64,000 nucleotides of DNA, taken from Pseudomonas reinekei (GTDB lineage Bacteria; Pseudomonadota; Gammaproteobacteria; Pseudomonadales; Pseudomonadaceae). Under the pieces are notes generated by a model that made no database searches, had not been told where the DNA came from, and saw only the letters and a program-made list of their open reading frames with translations. The stretch lies in contig NZ_MSTQ01000016.1 of assembly GCF_001945365.1 (NCBI RefSeq), positions 1 to 64,000 of the forward strand, given 5' to 3'. This document shows positions 17,101 to 23,849 of the stretch, piece after piece. Each line of letters begins with the position of its first letter. Position 1 is the first letter of the stretch. A program made the translations under genes and the position numbers.

Positions 17101-17655
17101 ACCCGTGCGGAAAAAGGCCTTGGTTTGGGACTGGCGATAGCCGATGGTCTATGCCGGGTGTTGGGGCATACCTTGATGGTCCGTTCGTGGCCCGGACGCG
17201 GCAGCGTGTTCAGCGTCAGAGTACCGCTGGCCCGGGCGCAAACGGCGCTGCCTGCCAAGGTTGCCGAACACAATGGCAAGTTGCTCAGCGGCGCCCAGGT
17301 GCTGTGCATCGACAACGAAGACAGCATTCTCATCGGCATGAACAGTTTGCTGACGCGCTGGGGCTGCCAGGTGTGGACCGCACGCAATCGCGAAGAGTGC
17401 ATGACCCTGCTCAGCGAGGGGGTGCGACCACAATTGGCGTTGGTGGACTACCACCTGGACGACGGCGAAACCGGAACCGAATTGATGGCCTGGTTGCGCA
17501 CTCGCCTGGGTGAGCCTGTGCCGGGCGTGGTAATCAGTGCCGATGGGCGACCAGAGACGGTGGCTCAAGTGCATGCGGCGGGCTTGGACTACCTGGCCAA
17601 ACCGGTCAAGCCGGCGGCGTTGCGGGCGTTGTTGAGTCGGCATTTGCCGTTGTAG
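14185..17655 (+). CDS. mxtR: Hybrid sensor kinase with SSS transporter domain (MxtR/CrbS-like)
   Basis: 1156 residues from ATG 14185 (MSLSSGLIAAV; GGAG six bases upstream). Order: sodium/solute symporter domain with ~13 helices (1 to about 490), linker, PAS-like sensor (about 630-740, EVLQFNRALLQGAIENISQG), coiled coil (EANESLEQRVTERTHEL), HisKA with AVSHDLMQPLN (His806), ATPase (LLRRILQNFLTNAFRYA, WDRGPGIP, GLGLGLAI), and a C-terminal receiver with VDYHLDDG (Asp1088). This architecture is that of MxtR of P. aeruginosa and CrbS, which with a LuxR-type regulator (ErdR/CrbR) controls acetate use through acsA. That regulator is not adjacent. Signal and solute are not deducible. Confidence 0.88.
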   Translation: MSLSSGLIAAVALAYMAIMFAIAFYGDRRSAPLPPRVRAWVYSLSLAVYCTSWTFFGAVGQAAEQLWSFLPIYLGPILLLIGAPWVLQKMVMISKQENITSIADFIAARYGKSQSLAVVVALICLVGVLPYIALQLKGIVLGVNLLIGAGADTMGVSAQDTALIVSLVLALFTIVFGTRNLDATEHHRGMVLAIAFESLVKLFAFLAVGAFVTFGLYDGFDDLFNQAMLAPRLEQYWKETINWPSMVVQTGVAMMAIICLPRQFHVTVVENIDPQDLRLAKWVFPAYLALAALFVVPIALAGQMLLPSSVLPDSFVISLPLAQAHPALALLAFIGGASAATGMVIVASVALSTMVSNDMLLPWLLRRNNAERPFEVFRQWMLSVRRVSIVVILLLAYVSYRLLGSTASLATIGQIAFAAVTQLAPAMLGALYWKQANRRGVFAGLAAGTFLWFYTLILPIAAHSLGMSLNSFPGLAWLHGNPLNLPITPLTQGVVLSLAGNFTLFAWVSVLSRTRVSEHWQAGRFIGQEISARPSARSMLAVQIDDLLQLAARFVGEERARQSFIRFAYRQGKGFNPNQNADGEWIAHTERLLAGVLGASSTRAVVKAAIEGREMQLEDVVRIADEASEVLQFNRALLQGAIENISQGISVVDQSLKLVAWNRRYLELFNYPDGLISVGRPIADIIRYNAERGLCGPGEAEVHVARRLHWMRQGRAHTSERLFPNGRVIELIGNPMPGGGFVMSFTDITPFREAEQALTEANESLEQRVTERTHELSQLNVALTEAKGTAEAANQSKTRFLAAVSHDLMQPLNAARLFSAALTHQEDGLSGEAQKLIQHLDSSLRSAEDLISDLLDISRLENGKINPDPKPFALSELFDTLGAEFKALAREQGLQFRVRGSKLRIDSDIKLLRRILQNFLTNAFRYAKGPVLLGVRRRKGELCLEVWDRGPGIPADKQQVIFEEFKRLDSHQTRAEKGLGLGLAIADGLCRVLGHTLMVRSWPGRGSVFSVRVPLARAQTALPAKVAEHNGKLLSGAQVLCIDNEDSILIGMNSLLTRWGCQVWTARNREECMTLLSEGVRPQLALVDYHLDDGETGTELMAWLRTRLGEPVPGVVISADGRPETVAQVHAAGLDYLAKPVKPAALRALLSRHLPL

Positions 17656-17680
17656 TCATTCACTCAAGATAGGAATGTTT

Positions 17681-17712
17681 TTGTGGCGAGGGAGCTTGCT
17701 CCCTCGCCACAA
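17681..17712. terminator. REP-like perfect hairpin between convergent genes
   Basis: TTGTGGCGAGGGAGC-TT-GCTCCCTCGCCACAA, 15-bp arms, between the stops of mxtR and rmuC. It combines a REP core with flanking A/T ends and could terminate both transcripts. Confidence 0.65.
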
Positions 17713-17732
17713 AAGCCAGGAGCATTAGAAGA

Positions 17733-19217
17733 CTATTCCGGCAACTCGACCAAGCCATCGACATCTGTCATCGCTCGCTCAAGCAAATCCGCCGGCAGAC
17801 TCTTGCTCGCCCGTGCGCCCAGCAGCTTCAACTGCTCACTACGGCTGACCAGGTTACCGCGCCCCTCGGTCAGCTTGTTCCGCGCCGAGCTGTAGGCTTT
17901 ATCCAGTTGCTGCAATCGATTGCCGACCTCGTCCAGATCCTGGATAAACAATACAAACTTGTCGTACAGCCACCCTGCCCGCTCGGCGATTTCCCGGGCG
18001 TTCTGGCTTTGTCGTTCCTGCTTCCACAGGCTGTCGATGACCCGCAGCGTCGCAAGCAACGTGGTCGGGCTGACGATCACGATGTTGCGATCGAACGCCT
18101 CTTGAAACAGCGTCGGCTCAGCCTGCAACGCGGCGGAAAATGCCGCTTCGATCGGGACGAACAGCAACACGAAATCCAGGCTGTGCAAACCGTCGAGCCG
18201 CTTGTAGTCCTTGCCGGACAGGCCTTTGACGTGATTACGCAGCGACAGCACATGTTGCTTGATGGCGATCTGGCGGATGCCTTCGTCTTCGGCCGCCACG
18301 TATTGCTGGTAAGCCGTGAGACTGACTTTGGAGTCGACCACCACCTGCTTGTCGCCGGGTAAATAAATGATCACGTCAGGCTGGAAGCGCTCACCGTCCG
18401 GCCCCTTGAGATTGACCTGGGTCTGATACTCGCGCCCCTTCTCCAGCCCGGCATGCTCAAGCACCCGCTCCAGAATCAACTCACCCCAGTTGCCTTGGGT
18501 TTTCTGCCCTTTCAAGGCACGGGTCAGGTTGGTGGCTTCGTCGCTCAGGCGCAGATTCAGCTGTTGCAGGCGCTCCAGTTCCTTGGCCAGGGAGAAACGC
18601 TCACGGGCTTCGGCCTGATAACTTTCCTCGACGCGCTTTTCGAACGATTGAATGCGTTCCTTCAGCGGATCAAGCAACTGCCCCAGACGCTGCTGGCTGG
18701 TCTCGGCAAAACGCTGCTCACGCTCGTCGAAGATTTTCCCCGCCAGCTCGGCGAACTGTGCACGCAGCTCGTCTCGCGAGCCTTGCAGGTCGTTGAGGCG
18801 TTGCTGATGGCTATCCTGTTGTTCACGCAGTTCAGCCTTGAGCGCGGCCGTCTGGGCGTCCAGGCGCCGCAACTCGGCTTCTTTGCCAGCGCGCTCGATG
18901 TTCCAGGCATGGGACGCATCCCGGGCGTCGTCGCGTTCGATCTGCAACAACTCGACTTCACGGCGCACAGCGGCCAGTTCTGCCTGCTTGGCGGCGTTGG
19001 CCTGTCCCAGATCAGCCACTTCATCGCGGCAGGTTTCAAGCTGGGCGTTCAAGCCGTCCTGCGCCAGTTGGGCCATGGCCAGGCGCTCTTCCAGTAACGC
19101 GACGTCGGCCTGCGAGTGACTGGCCCGGCGCTGGAGTTGCCAGGCCAATACCAGCAGCGGCAATGCCGCGCCTGCCAGACCGAGCAACGCGCTGGTCAAG
19201 TCCATAGCCATAGCCAT
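17733..19217 (-). CDS. rmuC: DNA recombination protein RmuC
   Basis: 494 residues. One N-terminal membrane helix (LLGLAGAALPLLVLAWQL) is followed by a long coiled coil (about 35-190, heptad-rich with DELRAQFAELAGKIFDEREQ) and then the RmuC nuclease-like domain: LKGQKTQGNWGELILERVLE, PDVIIYLPGDKQVVVDSKVS and IDSLWKQERQSQNAREIAERAG. RmuC limits inversions at short inverted repeats in E. coli and has a PD-(D/E)XK-like fold. The start at 19217 is supported by GAAGG; ATG 19205 is also possible. Single gene, converging on mxtR. Confidence 0.94.
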   Translation of the reverse strand: MAMAMDLTSALLGLAGAALPLLVLAWQLQRRASHSQADVALLEERLAMAQLAQDGLNAQLETCRDEVADLGQANAAKQAELAAVRREVELLQIERDDARDASHAWNIERAGKEAELRRLDAQTAALKAELREQQDSHQQRLNDLQGSRDELRAQFAELAGKIFDEREQRFAETSQQRLGQLLDPLKERIQSFEKRVEESYQAEARERFSLAKELERLQQLNLRLSDEATNLTRALKGQKTQGNWGELILERVLEHAGLEKGREYQTQVNLKGPDGERFQPDVIIYLPGDKQVVVDSKVSLTAYQQYVAAEDEGIRQIAIKQHVLSLRNHVKGLSGKDYKRLDGLHSLDFVLLFVPIEAAFSAALQAEPTLFQEAFDRNIVIVSPTTLLATLRVIDSLWKQERQSQNAREIAERAGWLYDKFVLFIQDLDEVGNRLQQLDKAYSSARNKLTEGRGNLVSRSEQLKLLGARASKSLPADLLERAMTDVDGLVELPE

Positions 19218-19272
19218 TCCTGCCTTCGAATTAAAGTTTGAAGGTTAACCAAGGCGTCAGGTCTTGGACAGC

Positions 19273-19596
19273 TCAGTCTTCGATCCGGCCCAGTTCCTGT
19301 TGCGCGCGCACATCACCTGCCCGTGCGGCCTGACGCAACAAATCATGGCCGATCCGGCGATCGCGCGCATTCCCGCATTCACGGCACATCAACTGGCCCA
19401 GGCGACTTTGCGCAGCCACGATGCCTTCACGGGCCGGTTGCTTGAGCAAACGTCCGGCGATGTGTTTCACGTTCGGGTTTTCACCCAGTCGCGGGCTGTC
19501 CAGCAACCACTCTGCCACCCGCATCGAAAAACGCTTTGGCGGTGCAGCAGGGGATGTTTTGGAGGAAGAGGAATCGGATGGTGTACGAAACTTCAT
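19273..19596 (-). CDS. Small Sel1-repeat protein
   Basis: 107 residues from ATG 19596 (MKFRTPSDSSSSK). A Ser/Pro-rich N-terminus is followed by Sel1-like helices (AEWLLDSPRLGENPNVKHIAG, ARAGDVRAQQELGRI). The start is uncertain: no clear ribosome site precedes this ATG, and a GTG at 19629 would add MARLAICPQCF, giving a CPQC pair that could join CREC near residue 70 (of the shorter form) as a zinc ribbon. Function unknown; Sel1 proteins act as adaptors. It lies upstream of rmuC in the same direction (55 bases) and may be cotranscribed. Confidence 0.7.
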   Translation of the reverse strand: MKFRTPSDSSSSKTSPAAPPKRFSMRVAEWLLDSPRLGENPNVKHIAGRLLKQPAREGIVAAQSRLGQLMCRECGNARDRRIGHDLLRQAARAGDVRAQQELGRIED

Positions 19597-19702
19597 AAAG
19601 CACTGTGGGCAGATCGCAAGGCGCGCCACTCTACTCTTTTTTTCTTACAGGTAAAGCCGAAAAAATCCCGGCACGCCCGTCCTAGAGCAAGCGCTCGGGA
19701 CA

Positions 19703-19832
19703 ATCCACAGAAGCTGTGGATAACTCAGTGGACAACCGCCCCTGAAGCGCCGCAAAGCCCTGTGGAATGGGGCCTGCAGTCAAACTGACGATTTTTTCAC
19801 CAGTAAAAAAAAGCGATGTTTTTCATTGACTT
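19703..19832. repeat. Second copy of the DnaA-box/AT-rich module
   Basis: ATCCACA, five bases, TGTGGAT(AAC) at 19703-19724, then an AAAGCCC...GGGC-type stem region, an A/T-rich block, and TTTCATTGACTT at 19821-19832. The distance from TGTGGATAAC to TTTCATTGACTT is 106 bases, against 104 in the copy at 3211-3326. The order of elements is the same while the sequence between them diverges. Confidence 0.5.
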
Positions 19833-20588
19833 AAATTTTGGTTACAGGCAGCCACTGCGCTTTAAGGCAACATGACAGCGGCATGACAGCCTGCGTAACT
19901 GATGTGCACAAGTGGCTCATGGATGGTTATATCGATGCGCTTTTTCGGCGCATTTTGTCATCCGATCTGGGGATAAACCGTGCCAAAGCCGCCATCCAGG
20001 CCTCTTGCTACCCGCTGGATGGTCATGACCACCGGTCGGAATACAGAGCGTTTGAGTGGCTTTTTCGTGGCGCTCAACCCGCTGAGAATGACCTTTTGCA
20101 GGTGCACAAGCAGCCTTTGATCATTCTTTTTCGCTAGCACACTTCCTTTTGCCAATTCAATCCGTTAGTATCCGCGGCGTTAGTACCAAGCTGAAAGTCA
20201 ATTCTGGTCGAACAAATCCCCCCGGATAGCCTTCCCAACGGAAGCCTCTGCCGATAAAAGCGGGATCGACCACCTCGATGGTTTCCAGGTAAATCTTGCG
20301 TCAACACAGCCTTTGAATCGAAAACAAAGGGTGTTGCCAGGCTCACTTACTCTGACCGAACCAGCCTGCAAATTGATCAGGATCTTCACCCCGGGCCCAG
20401 AACCTTTGCCCTTGATGTGCTGCCTGCCCTCCTAAGTACCTACCTGCCAGCCCAAGCGCGCCAATTTATCAGCGCTTCAAACTGGCTGCTTTGTTCCAGT
20501 CAGGTTCTTCGCTCGACCAACGGTGGTCGTCGTCGCTGGAACGTTTTAATTTTGCACGGCTCTTATCCGTGTCGCTTGTAGGAACACC
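19833..20588. other. Gene-poor stretch of about 750 bases
   Basis: No convincing coding frame is seen: the plus frame 19838-20137 and the short minus frames lack ribosome sites and recognisable protein character. A GC hairpin ATGCGC/GCGCAT with TTTT lies at 19935-19956, about 110 bases after TTTCATTGACTT, so a short plus-strand transcript is possible. The part from about 20380 to 20588 looks like a long leader of the 76-residue gene. It includes GCACGG/CCGTGT, a small hairpin just before the ribosome site AGGA. Confidence 0.5.
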
Positions 20589-20819
20589 ATGACTATGTCT
20601 ACTCAAATCCATGCACAGGATGCCATCCGCACCCTAACCAACGCTTTTGCACCAATGAACTGCCTGATCATGGCTGCTCGCAAAGGCTGCTTCAGCTTCA
20701 CTCTGGTCAACGAACACGGCATCGCCCGACACAGCGAACGCCTGTACCCCGATCAGTACTCCAGCGCGGAACCGCTGCAGGCCGTGATCGAGCGTACCCG
20801 TCAGGCACTGGTTGCCTGA
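20589..20819 (+). CDS. Small protein of unknown function (76 residues)
   Basis: 76 residues from ATG 20589, with AGGA at five bases (an ATG two codons later is also possible). The sequence is soluble and compact, with a predicted beta-type core (NCLIMAARKGCFSFTLVNEHG) and a C-terminal helix (PLQAVIERTRQALVA); this strand-rich, short layout resembles the small DUF3509-type proteins of pseudomonads, but I cannot assign it. It is followed at once by an intrinsic terminator, so it is monocistronic, with an unusually long untranslated leader that suggests post-transcriptional control. Confidence 0.75.
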   Translation: MTMSTQIHAQDAIRTLTNAFAPMNCLIMAARKGCFSFTLVNEHGIARHSERLYPDQYSSAEPLQAVIERTRQALVA

Positions 20820-20842
20820 GACGCCAGAAAGGCTGAAATACC

Positions 20843-20872
20843 AAAAGCCCTGCTCAAAAAGCGGGGCTTTTT
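20843..20872 (+). terminator. Rho-independent terminator
   Basis: AAAAGCCCTGC/GCGGGGCTTTTT hairpin 24 bases after the stop of the 76-residue gene. Confidence 0.85.
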
Positions 20873-21095
20873 GTTGCCCGAGATTTCAAATTACCGACAC
20901 ACCGGTTAAGCACCAACCGATATAACGGTTATAACAGGAAGCCGAAAATATTTTAAAAACAGACCTTTACGTAGTGAATATGACACTACACTTCAACTCA
21001 AGCGGCTTGATCCGCTTCCGGCGAGCCTGAGTCGATCCACCGCTGCCAAGGCCCCCATCAGGCATCGCCGCCCATTTCATGGATTCGAGGGTTTT

Positions 21096-21578
21096 ATGGG
21101 TATCGCTGCCAGCGAACTGTGCCGTTATGTGATCCGTCCGACGTTGATCTACCTTGGACGTCATAGCGCAACAGCCGAAGCCCTGCTGCTGGGCATTGCC
21201 GCCAGCCAGTCAGCCCTGGGTTCCGCCCTGCACGACCGCCGTGGCCATGGCCTCTACCGTATCGCCGAACCCCGCCACCAGGCACTCTGGGACCACTACC
21301 TGGCGCTCGATCCCGAACGCGCAAGCCTGGTCCGCGGCCTTGCCAGCCAACACGCTTTTCTCAGTGGCCCGCACGTCGAATTGACCGTCAATCTGCGTTA
21401 CGCCACAGCCATCGCCTGGCTGCTGGTCGAAGAACAGAATACCCCGCTCCCCGAAGCAGACGACCTGCTGGGCATGGCCAGAATCTGGCGCCAGACCTTC
21501 CAGCCCCAAGGCCGCCTGAGAGACTTCACCTTCGCCTGGCAAACCTGTGTATCACCGCTGAATCAGGTCGCCTGCTGA
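21096..21578 (+). CDS. Unknown protein, possibly related to phage lysozyme-like proteins
   Basis: 160 residues from ATG 21096; GAGGG five bases upstream supports the start. The pattern AEALLLGIAASQSALGSAL, then RIAEPRHQALWDHYL, then NLRYATAIAWLL recalls a phage-encoded family with TAAQES-LG, a metabolic 'Q-x-EP-x-T/R-H-x-x-x-W' block and a late helix, which I take to be lysozyme/transglycosylase-like. Here the position of a catalytic Glu reads Ser/Gln (ASQSALG), so enzymatic activity is doubtful. No signal peptide. It stands alone, 145 bases before fadL. Relationship proposed from memory of sequence patterns only. Confidence 0.55.
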   Translation: MGIAASELCRYVIRPTLIYLGRHSATAEALLLGIAASQSALGSALHDRRGHGLYRIAEPRHQALWDHYLALDPERASLVRGLASQHAFLSGPHVELTVNLRYATAIAWLLVEEQNTPLPEADDLLGMARIWRQTFQPQGRLRDFTFAWQTCVSPLNQVAC

Positions 21579-21725
21579 TCAAACCTGGATCCAAAAATCG
21601 CACAACACGCCGCGAATCTGGTCGGATTGTCCTACAAAACCGCTCTAAATCAAGCCATACAGCCTATAGCGCCGGGACGAAAATGTTGGTAATTTTCGCC
21701 CCGGTGATCACCAGGAGTTCTAATA

Positions 21726-23003
21726 ATGAAAAAAGTAATGCTCAAAACCACCATTAGCCTCGCCGTCGCCATGGCATCCACCCAGATTTTCGCGAGTGGC
21801 TTTGCCCTGAACGAACAAAGCATCAGCGGGATGGGTACTGGTTTTGCCGGGCGATCTTCCTCTGCCGACGACGCATCCACAGTTGTAGGCAACCCTGCCG
21901 GCATGTCTCGCATTAAACGCGAGCAAGTCACCGGCGGTGTTGCATTCATCGACGCACACACCGACATCAGCGATGCCAGCTCCCGCCCGAACGGCGGCAC
22001 CAACAAAGGTGACATGGTCCCTTTCATGGGCGTGCCGATGGGCTACTACGTCAAGCCTATCGATGACCAGTGGGCAGTCGGTTTCGGTGTCTACGCACCG
22101 TTCGGTCTGGTAACCGATTATGAAAACGGTTTTGCCGGCCGTTACTTCGGCAGCAAGAGCGAAGTACAAATCATCACCCTGCAGCCAACCGTCAGCTATG
22201 CCTTCAACGACAAGGTGTCGATCGGTTTCGGTCCGACCATCAACCGTATCGACGGCAAGCTGGAATCGAATCTGTCGCTGAACCCGCTCGGTCCGGACGG
22301 CGAAGTCAAGATCAAAGGTGACGACACTGCGCTGGGTTACAACATCGGTATCCTGGTGCAAGCCACCGACAGCACTCGCGTTGGCCTGACCTACCACTCG
22401 AAAGTGAAGTACAAGCTCGACGGTGACACCAAGGTCAACTACGCCGGCCTCGCTGCCCTGCGTCAGCCAACAAGCCAGAAGTACGATGCTTCGCTGGATA
22501 TCACCACGCCTGAGTCGGTCGACTTCTCGGTTACCCATCAGCTGGACGACCAGTGGACTCTTTATGCAGGCAGCACCTGGACTCGCTGGAGCCGCCTGAA
22601 AGAAATCAGCGTCGAGAACAGCGGCGTTCCCGCACTTCTGAACGCTCAATTCGGTACCATCACCGAAGAGCAGAACTGGCACGACACCTGGGCGCACGCC
22701 ATCGGCGCTTCGTATCAGCTGAACAAGCAGTGGGTTCTGCGCACCGGTTTCTCGGTGGACCAGGCACCTACCAACAACGAAAACCGCTCCCCACGCATCC
22801 CGACTGGCGATCGCAAGATTTTCAGCCTGGGCGCCGGCTGGAGCCCGACCGACGACCTGACCATCGACGTGGCGTACTCGTACCTGCGTGAAGAGTCGGT
22901 CAAGGTCAACAACAGCAACGGTATTCCTCGCAACCAGAACTACAGCGCCAAGTATGAAAACTGGGCGAACGGTTTCGGTATCGGTGCGACCTACCGCTTC
23001 TGA
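21726..23003 (+). CDS. fadL: Outer-membrane long-chain fatty acid transporter, FadL/OmpP1 family
   Basis: 425 residues. The signal peptide ends at IFASGFALNEQS, so mature FadL begins with the characteristic SGFAL-EQ start of the hatch domain. NPAGMSRIK carries the NPA motif, followed by alternating amphipathic strands of a 14-strand barrel, and the terminal residue Phe (IGATYRF) suits BAM recognition. FadL imports long-chain fatty acids and other hydrophobics by lateral diffusion through the barrel wall. Monocistronic, with a strong terminator. Neighbouring glutathione peroxidase and MarR/MFS genes are convergent rather than operonic. Confidence 0.94.
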   Translation: MKKVMLKTTISLAVAMASTQIFASGFALNEQSISGMGTGFAGRSSSADDASTVVGNPAGMSRIKREQVTGGVAFIDAHTDISDASSRPNGGTNKGDMVPFMGVPMGYYVKPIDDQWAVGFGVYAPFGLVTDYENGFAGRYFGSKSEVQIITLQPTVSYAFNDKVSIGFGPTINRIDGKLESNLSLNPLGPDGEVKIKGDDTALGYNIGILVQATDSTRVGLTYHSKVKYKLDGDTKVNYAGLAALRQPTSQKYDASLDITTPESVDFSVTHQLDDQWTLYAGSTWTRWSRLKEISVENSGVPALLNAQFGTITEEQNWHDTWAHAIGASYQLNKQWVLRTGFSVDQAPTNNENRSPRIPTGDRKIFSLGAGWSPTDDLTIDVAYSYLREESVKVNNSNGIPRNQNYSAKYENWANGFGIGATYRF

Positions 23004-23041
23004 TGATTCACGGCGAGCCTGAACCACTCGCCCCCTGAATC

Positions 23042-23080
23042 AAAAAAGCCCCGCGCTCTTGTACAGAGGCGGGGCTTTTT
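23042..23080. terminator. Bidirectional terminator
   Basis: AAAAAAGCCCCGC/GCGGGGCTTTTT hairpin between the convergent fadL and glutathione peroxidase genes, with A and T runs on both sides. Confidence 0.88.
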
Positions 23081-23092
23081 AGTGGGCGACAA

Positions 23093-23659
23093 TCAGGGTG
23101 CGGAGGCCAATGGTGGGGAAGCCAGGGCTTTTTCCACAGCCGTGATGAAGTCCGGATCATCAGGCTTGGTCAGGCTGGAGAAGCTGGCGATCACCTTGCC
23201 CTGTCGATCGACCACGTATTTGTAGAAATTCCACTTGGGCGCACTGGACTGCTTGGCGAGCACCTTGAACAGGTTCGTTGCATCGTCGCCGCGCACTTTC
23301 TGTGGCTCCGTCATGGTGAAGGTCACGCCGTAGTTGACGTAGCAGACCTTGGCGGTTTCGGCACCGTCCTTGGACTCCTGCTTGAAGTCATTGGACGGCA
23401 CGCCGATCACCTCCAGCCCTTGACCCTTGTACCGCTGATTGAGCGCCTCAAGGCCTTTGAACTGAGGTGCGAAGCCACAGAAACTCGCGGTATTGACCAC
23501 CACCAGCGGTTTGCCGGCGAAGCGCTGGCACAGATCAATGGATTCATTGGCACGTAGCTTGGGCAAGGAGCCCTGCAGCAGCGCCGGGCACTCTGCCGCT
23601 TGTGCCAATCCGGTGAACGCTAACAGTAACGCAGGAACTGCAAGCCAGCGCATCAGCAT
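23093..23659 (-). CDS. Periplasmic glutathione-peroxidase-family protein
   Basis: 188 residues. The signal peptide (ALLLAFTGLAQAA) puts it in the periplasm. It is a thioredoxin fold with peroxidatic Cys61 in NTASFCGFAPQFKGLE and the W-N pair in PKWNFYKYVVDRQGKV. The usual CNQF block reads SNDF (Asp91 in place of the catalytic-tetrad Gln), so the active site is non-standard. Without periplasmic glutathione it probably uses a thiol-disulfide partner to reduce peroxides. The start is ATG 23659 with AGGA nine bases upstream. Single gene, convergent with fadL. Confidence 0.88.
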   Translation of the reverse strand: MLMRWLAVPALLLAFTGLAQAAECPALLQGSLPKLRANESIDLCQRFAGKPLVVVNTASFCGFAPQFKGLEALNQRYKGQGLEVIGVPSNDFKQESKDGAETAKVCYVNYGVTFTMTEPQKVRGDDATNLFKVLAKQSSAPKWNFYKYVVDRQGKVIASFSSLTKPDDPDFITAVEKALASPPLASAP

Positions 23660-23726
23660 ATCGGTGCTTCCTTGAGTGATCGTGTGAGAACGAAGTTACT
23701 CGCCCTCCCACCCGGCAGCAAGCGTC

Positions 23727-23849
23727 CTAACAAGCGCCCATGCCCAACTGCATCAACGCCAGGCCGCCCTGATGCCAACCCCACCAGGCCACTGCGAGCA
23801 ACACAGCGCAGACGGCAAAAATAACGACACGCGGCCAGAGACTGCTCAT
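23727..23849 (-). CDS. Small single-pass membrane protein (40 residues)
   Basis: 40 residues, one membrane helix (VVIFAVCAVLLAVAWWGW), a basic/aromatic N-terminus (MSSLWPR) and a short glycine-rich tail ending in Cys. Its ATG overlaps the stop of the MFS transporter gene in an ATGA, so it is translationally coupled and probably made in step with the transporter. Too short for standard gene-calling cut-offs. It may be an accessory subunit or regulator of the transporter; no family recognised. Confidence 0.65.
   Translation of the reverse strand: MSSLWPRVVIFAVCAVLLAVAWWGWHQGGLALMQLGMGAC

Noticed and set aside
19838..20137. 99-codon plus-strand frame in the gene-poor stretch
   Set aside because: No ribosome site, and its start overlaps the promoter-like end of the repeated module; amino-acid composition unlike neighbouring genes.
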